Origin: Deltaproteobacteria bacterium
GTDB taxonomy: Bacteria; Myxococcota; Myxococcia; Myxococcales; 40CM-4-68-19
Direction: 5' to 3'
Assembly (NCBI GenBank): GCA_005879095.1
Contig: VBLM01000224.1
Span: 1-6,202, forward strand
Length of the DNA stretch: 6,202 bases
In this document: one piece after another, positions 1 through 5,513 of the stretch
How the letters are laid out: every line of letters begins with the position of its first letter
Numbering within the stretch: the first letter of the stretch is position 1
The notes under the pieces: model-generated
What the model was told of the DNA's origin: nothing
The model's input: only the letters and a program-made list of their open reading frames with translations
Database searches by the model: none
Made by a program: the position numbers and the translations under genes

Positions 1-654
1 CACGCGGAACGCGCACTGCGATTCTTACGCGCAGTGAAACCGGAGGTCGGCGTCAACTGCGTCGTCAGCCGCAGCTCGTTCGACCACGTGCCCGACGTCG
101 CGCGGCTGGTCCGCAAGCTGCGCCTCAACGAGCTCGAGCTGCTGCGCTTCAAGCCCGTCGGCCGCGGCGCGCGTCTCGACGAGGAGCTGACGCCGCAGCA
201 GTCGCGCGAGCTGTTCCCGATGGCCCGCCGCCTCGTCTGGCGCCATCGCATCCGGGTCAAGCTCGACTGCTCGTTCGCGCCGATGGTCTTCTGGCACAAG
301 CCTTCGAAAGCAGCCGCGGCGTTCTTCGGCGTGCAGGGCTGCGTCGGAGGCGACGTGCTGGCGGCGCTGCAGCCGGAAGGAGCGTTCACCGGCTGCTCGT
401 TCACCTCGCAGGCTGCTGCCGACGCGCGCGTTCCCGGAGCGGCGCGCGCCGCCTGGGCCGATGGTTTTCACGAATTCCGCGATTACGTCCGCGACGCGCC
501 CGAGCCGTGTGCGTCGTGTGACTACCTCCGCCTCTGCCGCGGCGGCTGCCGGGCGGTGGCCGGCGCACACGGTGCGTTCGCCGCCCCCGACCCCGGCTGC
601 CCGCGCGTGCAGGAACATCGCGCGCGCAGGCCGCTCCCGGTGATCGCGACGTGA
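1..654 (+). CDS. Radical SAM/SPASM domain protein, C-terminal part (5' end outside window)
   Basis: The frame is open from base 1, so the GTG at 34 is probably internal and the gene starts upstream; 217 codons are visible. The visible part holds the end of a radical SAM barrel (a VGVNCVVSR strand) followed by a SPASM auxiliary Fe-S domain. Seven cysteines fit the SPASM pattern: C-x12-G-x4-C (Cys codons at 340 and 394), then CX2CX5CX3C within CASCDYLRLCRGGC (codons from 508 to 549), and a last Cys in DPGC (codon 598). In this family these cysteines bind one or two auxiliary [4Fe-4S] clusters, and members modify peptides or proteins or mature enzymes. The CxxxCxxC motif that binds the SAM cluster must lie upstream and cannot be seen. 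The stop overlaps the GTG of the next gene (GTGA), so it is probably the first visible gene of an operon. The substrate is unknown; the Cys-rich exported protein three genes downstream is a candidate by proximity only. Confidence 0.85.
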   Translation, partial: HAERALRFLRAVKPEVGVNCVVSRSSFDHVPDVARLVRKLRLNELELLRFKPVGRGARLDEELTPQQSRELFPMARRLVWRHRIRVKLDCSFAPMVFWHKPSKAAAAFFGVQGCVGGDVLAALQPEGAFTGCSFTSQAAADARVPGAARAAWADGFHEFRDYVRDAPEPCASCDYLRLCRGGCRAVAGAHGAFAAPDPGCPRVQEHRARRPLPVIAT

Positions 655-1000
655 TCAAAGTACTTCTCATTTCACACGCCGTGCTCGGCTTCACCGCCGT
701 GTTTGCCGCCACCCATCACGCGGCGCACGCGGTGCTGGCCGCGCTGGCCAGGACCCAGGCGCGTGCCCTCCGCCGATTCGGCTGGATCGCCCCGGCGGCG
801 ATCCTTGCCCAGGCGTGTTCGACCTCAAGGAACACCTCGCTGCGCTCGCGCTGGTGCTGGTCATCGGCGCGGCGCTGGCCGGGCGGCAGTCGGAAGAACG
901 TACCCAGTGGCCGGTCGCGGCGCTCTCCTGTACCGGCGCGGCCTTCCTCTGGACCGCGGCGGTGATCGGCCTCTACGTCACCGCGCGGCACTCGGTATGA
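651..1000 (+). pseudogene. Small multi-pass membrane protein, reading frame broken near 810
   Basis: Translation from the GTG at 651 gives a hydrophobic N-terminus (MIKVLLISHAVLGFTAVFAA) with a His cluster (THHAAH) and the start of a second hydrophobic stretch (GWIAPAAILAQ). After about base 811 this frame turns into Arg/Ser-rich nonsense. A different frame takes over with PGVFDLKEHLAALALVLVIG and then a further hydrophobic segment up to a TGA at 998-1000. The two halves look like one protein of three or four membrane segments with a lost base, or a larger deletion, at about 806-815. My recollection of similar proteins is that a helix and a Tyr/Arg-rich loop lie between these halves, which would make this a deletion. 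The start overlaps the SPASM gene stop and the end overlaps the next ATG (ATGA), as in an intact operon. Function is not recognised; the His residues could bind heme or metal, but this is a guess. A sequencing or assembly error is as likely as real decay. Confidence 0.6.
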
Positions 1001-1314
1001 GGGAGGTGCGCGCGGCGCTGGCGGCGGTGTCGGCATTCGCCGTCGCGTATCTCTTGCCCGGAACGCTCCAGCTCCCGGTGCTGATCTACGATCCGGCGGC
1101 GCGCGTCTTTTCGTTTGGACGCGTCACCAATGCCGTGCAGATGCGGTACTACGGCGACCTGATCGTCGCCTGCACCGCGGCACTGGCGGCGGCCGCGGTG
1201 GTCTGGAAACTACAGCCGCGCCGGACGCCGCTGTCGATCGCCACCGCGACCGCGCTGTCTCTGGTCGGGCTCGACGTGCTCTTCTACCTTTCGCGCCTGC
1301 TCGCCGCGATGTAA
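997..1314 (+). CDS. Small membrane protein of unknown function (105 aa)
   Basis: The ATG at 997 overlaps the stop of the preceding membrane protein gene (ATGA), which decides the start over the longer open frame upstream. The 105-aa product has three hydrophobic stretches at about residues 6-24, 52-70 and 80-100, so it is probably an inner-membrane protein. Between the first and second lies a polar loop ending in a QMRYYGDL motif just before the second helix. There are no cysteines or obvious catalytic residues. I do not recognise a named family. Its tight coupling to the upstream membrane protein suggests that the two work together, perhaps as subunits of one small membrane complex. It is followed 9 bases later by a Cys-rich exported protein. 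Confidence 0.75.
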   Translation: MREVRAALAAVSAFAVAYLLPGTLQLPVLIYDPAARVFSFGRVTNAVQMRYYGDLIVACTAALAAAAVVWKLQPRRTPLSIATATALSLVGLDVLFYLSRLLAAM

Positions 1315-1317
1315 GGA
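1313..1317 (+). promoter_or_regulatory. Ribosome binding site for the Cys-rich protein
   Basis: AAGGA lies six bases before the ATG at 1324 and overlaps the TAA of the preceding gene. It is one of the few clear Shine-Dalgarno sequences in this operon and supports the 1324 start. Confidence 0.6.
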
Positions 1318-1323
1318 ACGCCG

Positions 1324-1749
1324 ATGCGCCTTCTGGCCGCCGCGCTCCTCCTCACCTGCGCCTGCGACACCAGCGGCGACAGTTGCGACAACAAGACCGC
1401 CGACGTGGGCGGCGTCTGCCTGCCGGCGACGGTCGCGCCCGGCATCCCGACGGTGATCGAGGTGCGGGAATTGTGCGGCAATGGCTGCAGCGGCCTGCCC
1501 ACCTGCACCGCGCTGGTCCGCAACGCCGAGGTCTCCCTCGACGTGACGAATGACGTCTGTGCCAGCGGCCTGAGCGCCTTCTGCCTCGACCAGGGCTGCC
1601 AGCAGCGCGCGGTCCACTGCGTGCTGCCGTCGCTCAACCAGGGCCGCTATACGCTGACCGCACCGGGCGCCCCGGCGCGCACGCTGCTGGTGCAGGCCGG
1701 CGGCGAATCGTCCTGCCGTTTCACTCTGTCCGATGGCGGCGTGCAGTAG
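1324..1749 (+). CDS. Cys-rich putative lipoprotein or exported protein (141 aa)
   Basis: The N-terminus MRLLAAALLLTCAC is a short signal peptide with a lipobox-like end. Either Cys12 or Cys14 could be lipidated, though neither fits the consensus well (Thr at -1 for Cys12, Thr at -3 for Cys14). The protein carries 12 cysteines (residues 12, 14, 21, 32, 51, 55, 61, 79, 87, 92, 99 and 131). Ten lie after the putative lipidation site, an even number compatible with five disulfides outside the cytoplasm. Motifs include CGNGC and CLDQGC. The C-terminal part (RYTLTAPG...RTLLVQAGG...CRFTLSDG) reads like a beta-sandwich edge. I do not recognise a family and no enzymatic motif is visible. A good AAGGA site precedes the ATG. 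It lies in the same operon as a SPASM radical SAM protein, so it could be a substrate of that enzyme or simply a co-expressed envelope protein; the sequence does not decide. Confidence 0.75.
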   Translation: MRLLAAALLLTCACDTSGDSCDNKTADVGGVCLPATVAPGIPTVIEVRELCGNGCSGLPTCTALVRNAEVSLDVTNDVCASGLSAFCLDQGCQQRAVHCVLPSLNQGRYTLTAPGAPARTLLVQAGGESSCRFTLSDGGVQ

Positions 1750-1777
1750 CGGTGAGACTCGTGATAGACGATCCGCC

Positions 1778-2260
1778 GTGTCCGTCTACCTGAGCGTGGC
1801 GCCCCCCGACGGCTTCGGAAAGTGGGGCGACGCCGAGTGGGAGCGGTGGCTGAAGGACCACCCGTGGGAAGCCGCGGAGCGGATCTGCTCGCGCGGCGAC
1901 TGGGCCATCTTCCTCTACCAGCTGCGGTTGCACGCGCCGAAGGGGAAGGTCGGGATCGAGCCGCTCCTCGAGCAGCTGGTCAACGAGCGGCCGCTGACCG
2001 CGCAGCAGACCGAGGACCTGCGCGATGCGCTCGACATGGCCCGCGACGAGCTGGACCAGAAGCCTGCCGGCGCGATGAAGAGCGGCAACAGCAACTTCGC
2101 CAGCCCTGAAGACCTCGATGCGATGATCGCCTCGGCGCGCACCCGGCTGGGGCGCGAGCCGTCGCTGGGCGACGTGTGGTCCGAGGTGTTCGACCAGGTG
2201 CGCAAGGTGCTGGAGAACGCCATCGCACAGAAGCGCGGCATCTATTTCGGGAACATCTGA
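1778..2260 (+). CDS. Unknown Trp-rich soluble protein (160 aa)
   Basis: I chose the GTG at 1778 because the protein-like sequence begins there (MSVYLSVAPPDGFGKWGD). An ATG at 1733 in the same frame would add 15 residues of poor quality and overlap the previous gene by 17 bases. Neither start has a good Shine-Dalgarno site. The product is soluble and mostly helical. Residues 16-42 are rich in tryptophan (W16, W21, W24, W30, W42) around a WLKDHPWEAAERI segment. A charged helical part follows at about 72-95, then a Gly/Ser/Asn linker (MKSGNSNFASPED), and a C-terminal helix ends in KRGIYFGNI. There is no signal peptide, membrane segment, catalytic motif or family that I recognise. Its TGA shares an A with the ATG of the dehydrogenase (TGATG), so the two are probably translationally coupled. 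Confidence 0.7.
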   Translation: MSVYLSVAPPDGFGKWGDAEWERWLKDHPWEAAERICSRGDWAIFLYQLRLHAPKGKVGIEPLLEQLVNERPLTAQQTEDLRDALDMARDELDQKPAGAMKSGNSNFASPEDLDAMIASARTRLGREPSLGDVWSEVFDQVRKVLENAIAQKRGIYFGNI

Positions 2261-3114
2261 TGGCCATCACCGTGCTCGACGTGCAACGCGTCGCGGTGAT
2301 CGGCGCGGGCGTGATGGGCACCGGCATCGCGCAGGTGGCGGCGCGGGCGGGATACCGGGTCGAGCTGTTCGACGTGATACCCGGGGCGGCGCAGAAGTCG
2401 CTCGAGCGCATCGCCGACTCGCTCGGCCGCGCGGTCGAGAAGGGCCGCTGCACCGCTGCCGAGCGCGAGGAGGCGCTGCGGAAGCTTTCGGCGGCGGCGG
2501 AGATGCCGGCGCAGGCCGATCTGATCATCGAAGCCGCGCCGGAGAACCTGGAACTGAAGAAGGAGCTGTTCGCCAGGTTGTCGAAAGCGGCGCGGGCCGA
2601 CGCGATCCTGGCCTCGAATACCTCGTCGCTTCCGATCACGGCCATCGCCTCGGCGGCGGCGCACCCGGAGCGCGTGATCGGGTTGCACTTCTTCAACCCG
2701 GTGCCGGCGATGAAGCTGCTGGAGATCGTGCAGGGCGAGCGGACGCACCCGCTGGTCGTCACCGCCGCGCGCGCGGTCGGGGCGCGGATGGGCAAGGAAG
2801 TGGTGGTCGTGCGCGACGCGCCGGGTTTCGCCACCAGCCGACTGGGGATCGCGCTGGCGATGGAAGCGATCCGCATGCTCGAGGAGGGCGTGGCGACGGC
2901 GGAGGAGATCGATCGCGCCATCGAGCTGGGATACGGGCACCCGATGGGGCCTCTCAAGCTGACCGATCAGGTCGGGCTCGACGTGCGGCTGGCGATCGCG
3001 GAGCACTTGCTATCCGAATTGGGCGAGCGCTTTCGCCCTCCGCAGTTGCTGCGGCGCATGGTGCGCGCCGGCAAGCTGGGAAAAAAATCGGGCGAAGGCT
3101 TCTACAAATATTGA
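2260..3114 (+). CDS. hbd: 3-hydroxybutyryl-CoA (3-hydroxyacyl-CoA) dehydrogenase
   Basis: This enzyme oxidises (S)-3-hydroxyacyl-CoA to 3-oxoacyl-CoA with NAD+, or the reverse, in beta-oxidation, butyrate or polyhydroxybutyrate metabolism in the cytoplasm. At 284 aa it has the usual length of the stand-alone enzyme. The N-terminal Rossmann domain shows GAGVMGTGIA (residues 15-24), and Asp38 at the end of the second strand (ELFD) indicates NAD+ rather than NADP+. Catalytic-site residues by family position are Ser122 (SNTSS), His143 (GLHFFNPVP) and Glu155 (KLLEIV). The C-terminal dimerisation domain carries EEGVATAEEIDRAIELGYGH, PMGPLKLTDQVGLD and the terminal GKKSGEGFYKY. The Asn usually found in the PGF..NRL motif is Ser193 here (PGFATSRLG). 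The ATG at 2260 overlaps the preceding stop (TGATG) and lies 10 codons before the Rossmann strand, as expected; longer upstream starts would read through the previous gene. The gene ends with an A7 run followed by the next gene in the -1 frame. Confidence 0.95.
   Translation: MAITVLDVQRVAVIGAGVMGTGIAQVAARAGYRVELFDVIPGAAQKSLERIADSLGRAVEKGRCTAAEREEALRKLSAAAEMPAQADLIIEAAPENLELKKELFARLSKAARADAILASNTSSLPITAIASAAAHPERVIGLHFFNPVPAMKLLEIVQGERTHPLVVTAARAVGARMGKEVVVVRDAPGFATSRLGIALAMEAIRMLEEGVATAEEIDRAIELGYGHPMGPLKLTDQVGLDVRLAIAEHLLSELGERFRPPQLLRRMVRAGKLGKKSGEGFYKY
3081..3087 (+). other. A7 run (possible slippery site) at the 3' end of the dehydrogenase gene
   Basis: Seven consecutive A residues occur within GGA AAA AAA TCG, coding Gly-Lys-Lys-Ser of the conserved C-terminal motif. 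Nearly all other lysines in this gene use AAG. Slipping by -1 here would enter the frame of the downstream gene with no stop before it. I see no clear stimulatory hairpin, so the functional role is only a possibility. Confidence 0.35.
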
Positions 3115-3116
3115 AA

Positions 3117-3485
3117 ATGGCCGACCGCGTTTCCATCTCGCTGCGCGCGCGCAAGTCGAAAGGGCCGGTGCGCAAGGAGGAGATCCTCGAGGCGCTCGGC
3201 CTCGAGGAGCGCGTGGCCGCGGTGAGCGAGGATCCGCCGCTCTCGTCGGCGCGGCTCGAGATCGGCTACGGCGAAGCGGCCGGCGCGCTGCGCACGGCGG
3301 CACACTGGCTGATGGACCAGCGCGCCGAGGCGTTCGAGCAGATGCGCGCGACCGGGCTGCAGCTCGATCTGGAGATCGTCCTCCACTTCGACGAGGGGCG
3401 CGGCTCGATCGTGCTGCCGCCCGCGCTGGTCGTGGCTTGCGCCCGGCGCGAGTTGCCCGTCAGCGTGCTGGTGCCGGCGGCCTGA
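3117..3485 (+). CDS. Unknown protein (122 aa)
   Basis: The ATG at 3117 lies two bases after the dehydrogenase stop; a TTG at 3111 in the same frame is a less likely start. The product is soluble and has no cysteine-rich or membrane segment. It begins with a basic stretch (RVSISLRARKSKGPVRKEEI), then LEALGLEER, a strand-like ARLEIGYGE, a helix (AHWLMDQRAEAFEQMRATG), and two strand-like segments (LDLEIVLHF and GSIVLPPALVVACARREL). This order loosely recalls DUF4279-type proteins, where a short N-terminal alpha-beta part precedes a W-containing helix and a strand ending in an 'LP..L...' segment, but the resemblance is weak and I would not assign it. There is no separate ribosome binding site of note, so translation is probably coupled to the dehydrogenase. 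Confidence 0.65.
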   Translation: MADRVSISLRARKSKGPVRKEEILEALGLEERVAAVSEDPPLSSARLEIGYGEAAGALRTAAHWLMDQRAEAFEQMRATGLQLDLEIVLHFDEGRGSIVLPPALVVACARRELPVSVLVPAA

Positions 3486-3525
3486 GGGGCTTTCAGCGAC
3501 GGCGTCCTGGTGTTACCTCTAGTGC
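3486..3525 (+). other. 40-base intergenic gap
   Basis: This is the only sizeable gap on the plus strand and may separate two transcription units. A weak imperfect hairpin (CTGA...TCAG at 3482-3496) lacks a T-tract, so I do not call a terminator. No convincing -35/-10 pair or Shine-Dalgarno site is visible before the ATG at 3526. Confidence 0.4.
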
Positions 3526-4176
3526 ATGCAGGTCGTCGGGACGGTCGTCGCGTTCGGCGCTGCGCCCCTGCGGGACGCGGCGCGGCTCGATGCGACGGCG
3601 CTCTCCTGTGAGGTGCTTTCCGACGACTTCCGCGTCATCAAGCAGGCGCAGGGTGGCTCGCTCCTGCTCTTGCTCTGCGCCGAGGCGGACGATCCGGCCC
3701 TCGCCGCGGCCTCGAAGGCGGCGCGCATCCTGCGCAGGCGTGGCGGCGGAGAGCCCATCGTCGTCCTGCCGGGGTTGCCGGTGAATCCGGGACCGCAGGC
3801 ACTCGCAAAGCTCGAACGGGCGGCGCGGCTGACCGAGGCTTGCGTGGTCCAGCCGATCGGCTCCTCCTGGTCTGACGCGGTGCGTTGTTTCGTCGAGCCG
3901 CTGGCCGTGTTCGGGTTGGTCGGCGTGGAGGCGCATGAGATCCACGGCCTCGTCCGCCCGCGCGCCGCGTTGCTGCACGAAAATGTCGCCGGCGTGCTGC
4001 CACAGGCGCGCGACGTTCTCGTCACCTGCCGCCTGCGCCCGAACGCCTCGCTGCGGGAAGTCGACTACGCTGCGCGGGCGGTGGCGGAGCGGGCGCCGAA
4101 AGCCCGCCTCGTCATCGCCGGTCCCGAAGTCGGCTCCGACGACGGTCCGCGCGTTCTGGCCGCGTCGCTCCTCTAG
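3526..4176 (+). CDS. Unknown 216-aa protein, resembles a degenerate FtsZ/tubulin-like fold
   Basis: I infer the fold from the order of segments compared with FtsZ. The strand SLLLLLCAEADDPALAAASK (about 45-64) sits where FtsZ has its strand plus GGGTGTG loop, but the glycine motif is absent. EPIVVLPGLPVNPGPQALAKL (76-96) matches the FtsZ 'TVAVVTKPF..EG' strand and helix. LTEACVVQPIGSS (102-114) matches 'VDSLITIPND'. VFGLVGVEAHEIHGLVRP (128-145) is where FtsZ has its 'PGLMNVDFADVRTVM' segment. ARDVLVTCRLRPNASLREVD (161-180), then ARLVIAGPEVGSDDGPRVLAAS (193-214), match the FtsZ C-terminal subdomain up to 'LRVTVVAT'. FtsZ core is about 315 residues, so this is shortened, mainly at the N-terminus and the middle helix. 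If correct, it cannot bind GTP in the usual way and could be a structural or regulatory relative. This is an unaided visual alignment, so the fold call is moderate to low; that the frame is a gene is more certain. It ends convergently with the receiver-like gene in a shared CTAG. Confidence 0.6.
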   Translation: MQVVGTVVAFGAAPLRDAARLDATALSCEVLSDDFRVIKQAQGGSLLLLLCAEADDPALAAASKAARILRRRGGGEPIVVLPGLPVNPGPQALAKLERAARLTEACVVQPIGSSWSDAVRCFVEPLAVFGLVGVEAHEIHGLVRPRAALLHENVAGVLPQARDVLVTCRLRPNASLREVDYAARAVAERAPKARLVIAGPEVGSDDGPRVLAASLL

Positions 4177-4517
4177 ATTCCTTCGAGCAGCTCCGGCAGC
4201 CGCCGTGCGAACTCGCCCTTGCTCAGCACTTGATCGCAGCCAGCGGCGCGGGCGGCCTCGATCACGTCGGCACGGGTGTGATCGACGTAGCCGATCACCG
4301 TCACCGACTTGTTGTCGCCGCTCTTGATCTCGCGGATGGCATTCACCGCGTCGAGCTGCGGCGAGGCCAGGTCGATCAGCAGCACGTCCGGTTTCGACGC
4401 CTGGACCTGGTCGGCCACTTTGGTCCCGCGCTTGAGCCACTCGATCGGCTTGCCGCGCGCGGAAGCGGTCACCTTGGAGGAGAACATGAGGTCATGGATC
4501 GCGGCGAGGATCTTCAT
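4173..4517 (-). CDS. Receiver-like (pseudo-response regulator) protein, 114 aa
   Basis: This is a single stand-alone receiver-like domain with no output domain. The fold order is clear: strand MKILAAIHD (1-9), helix, strand PDVLLIDLASP (43-53) with Asp49 at the phosphoacceptor position, strand SVTVIGYVDH (71-80), helix ADVIEAARAAG, then DQVLSKGEF with Lys100 at the conserved lysine position. The acidic pocket is reduced: typical receivers have two adjacent acids at the end of strand 1, and here there is HD (His8-Asp9). The Ser/Thr expected after strand 4 is missing (IGYVD). It may therefore be phosphorylated poorly or act as a pseudo-receiver by protein contact. The ATG at 4515-4517 overlaps the ygfZ stop (ATGA), so it is the second gene of a minus-strand operon. 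Longer upstream starts in this frame would read through ygfZ and are rejected. Confidence 0.85.
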   Translation of the reverse strand: MKILAAIHDLMFSSKVTASARGKPIEWLKRGTKVADQVQASKPDVLLIDLASPQLDAVNAIREIKSGDNKSVTVIGYVDHTRADVIEAARAAGCDQVLSKGEFARRLPELLEGI

Positions 4518-5478
4518 GCGCACACTCCTGCCCCGGGAAGCGAGCCGTACGGAAGGCCGAGCACCGTCGCTTCGCGGCCGTCTTCCAGTTTGACGCGCGA
4601 GCCCGGCACGATCAGCTCCTTGTGCACCCAGCCGAGGAACGGACTTCGAGCGCCGACCTGCGTCGAGGACGTCACGCGGCCCTTCGCGCCGCGATCGGGA
4701 TCGATGCGGAGGCCGGGCCGCGGCGCTTCGCCCTCGACTTCCAGGCGCACCAGATTCCACGCCACGCGGCCGCGGTAGGTCGCCATCGCGACCACCTCCT
4801 GCCCGACGTAGCAACCTTTGGCGAAGGAGAGCACGGGATCGAGTCCGGCCTCGATCGGCGTGGTCTCCTCGGAAAGTTCCGCGCCCCAGGCCGGCACGCC
4901 GGTGGCGATGCGCCAGGCTTCGATCTGATCCGGCCGCGGCCGCTCGCGCAGGCTCTCCAGCAGCGACTGCGCTTCGGCCTCCGGCAAGAGCAGCTCGAGG
5001 CCGAGCGCAGGCGCCGCAGGCCTTCGACGTCTTCGAGCTCGCAATCTTCCATGATCAAGAGCTTGTCGAGGTGCGATTTCAAAGCGTCGAAGCGCTCGCG
5101 ATCGGTGGTGACGATCACTTCGTCCGGCCGCCGCCAGAGCAATCCGGAAGCCACCAGCCGGCCCTTGCCGCTGAGGAACAATCCCGCCACGGCGCCGCCA
5201 TATGCAGCCGCCGCCAGGTCGTTGCTCTGCATCCCCTGCAGCCACTTCTCGCGATCGGGCCCCGTGACGCGCAGCGCCGCGGCCGGGCCCAGATCCTCGA
5301 GACCTACCGGCCGCTGGGGCAGCTCGCGCGGCGCACTCCCATGGCTTGGGGTATACGGATCGGCGACAGCCTCCGACAACCGCGGCGCAGGTGGCACGGG
5401 CTTGCCCGCCGAGTCGGCGAGCGCGCCCGCCTCCGGAACCTTGTCTTCACTGCTCTTGAACGTGACCTGCGGACTCAT
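4514..5478 (-). pseudogene. ygfZ: YgfZ/GcvT-like folate-binding protein, frameshifted near 5005-5022
   Basis: YgfZ is a tetrahydrofolate-dependent factor of the GcvT fold that supports Fe-S enzymes. The hallmark KGCYVGQE (plus-strand 4796-4819), with its redox Cys, is present in the C-terminal half, followed by GRVAWNLVRLEVEG and a beta-barrel ending at TGA 4514-4516. The N-terminal half starts at the ATG at 5478. A Pro/Ala-rich leader of about 37 residues precedes PVGLEDL, then LRVTGPDREKWLQGMQSND and FLSGKGRLVASGLLW, up to LLIMEDCELEDVEG. Near 5005-5022 the frame changes: the first frame runs into Arg/Ser/Cys-rich nonsense, while the other gives LGLELLLPEAEAQ and then EAWRIATGVP. Joined, about 320 residues remain. 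The segment between 'ED.EDV' and 'GLELLLP', normally several dozen residues in this family, seems missing, so a deletion rather than one lost base is possible. A GGGAG ribosome site lies ten bases upstream of the start. Confidence 0.8.
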
Positions 5479-5513
5479 GCTGTTTAGACTCCCACGGGTC
5501 GTTGGAGGCCCGG
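5479..5513. promoter_or_regulatory. Divergent 35-base region between ygfZ and the Cys/His-rich gene
   Basis: Both genes start here in opposite directions. Two Shine-Dalgarno sites are visible: GGGAG on the minus strand (plus-strand CTCCC 5489-5493, ten bases from the ygfZ ATG) and GGAGG on the plus strand (5504-5508). The gap is too short for two full promoters between the starts, so promoter elements probably lie inside the coding regions or transcripts overlap. I cannot point to a convincing -10 or -35. Confidence 0.45.
5504..5508 (+). promoter_or_regulatory. Ribosome binding site GGAGG for the Cys/His-rich protein
   Basis: A full GGAGG lies five bases before the ATG at 5514. It selects this start over the TTG at 5502 in the same frame. 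Confidence 0.75.

Noticed and set aside
703..1314. Longer version of the second membrane protein starting at 703
   Set aside because: The first 98 codons are Arg/Pro-rich nonsense overlapping the previous gene; the ATGA-coupled start at 997 gives a clean membrane protein.
1733..1777. Earlier ATG start for the 160-aa protein
   Set aside because: It lacks a ribosome site, overlaps the previous gene by 17 bases and adds residues of poor quality; kept only as an alternative.
2242..3006. Long minus-strand open frame opposite the dehydrogenase
   Set aside because: Its translation is Arg/His-rich low-quality sequence, the shadow of a strongly supported gene in GC-rich DNA.
3482..3496. Possible terminator hairpin CTGA...TCAG
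   Set aside because: The stem is only four to five pairs and no T-tract follows.
3493..4440. 315-codon minus-strand open frame across the FtsZ-like gene and the receiver gene
   Set aside because: Composition is Arg-rich with no family motif, and it runs through the end of the clearly real receiver gene in another frame.
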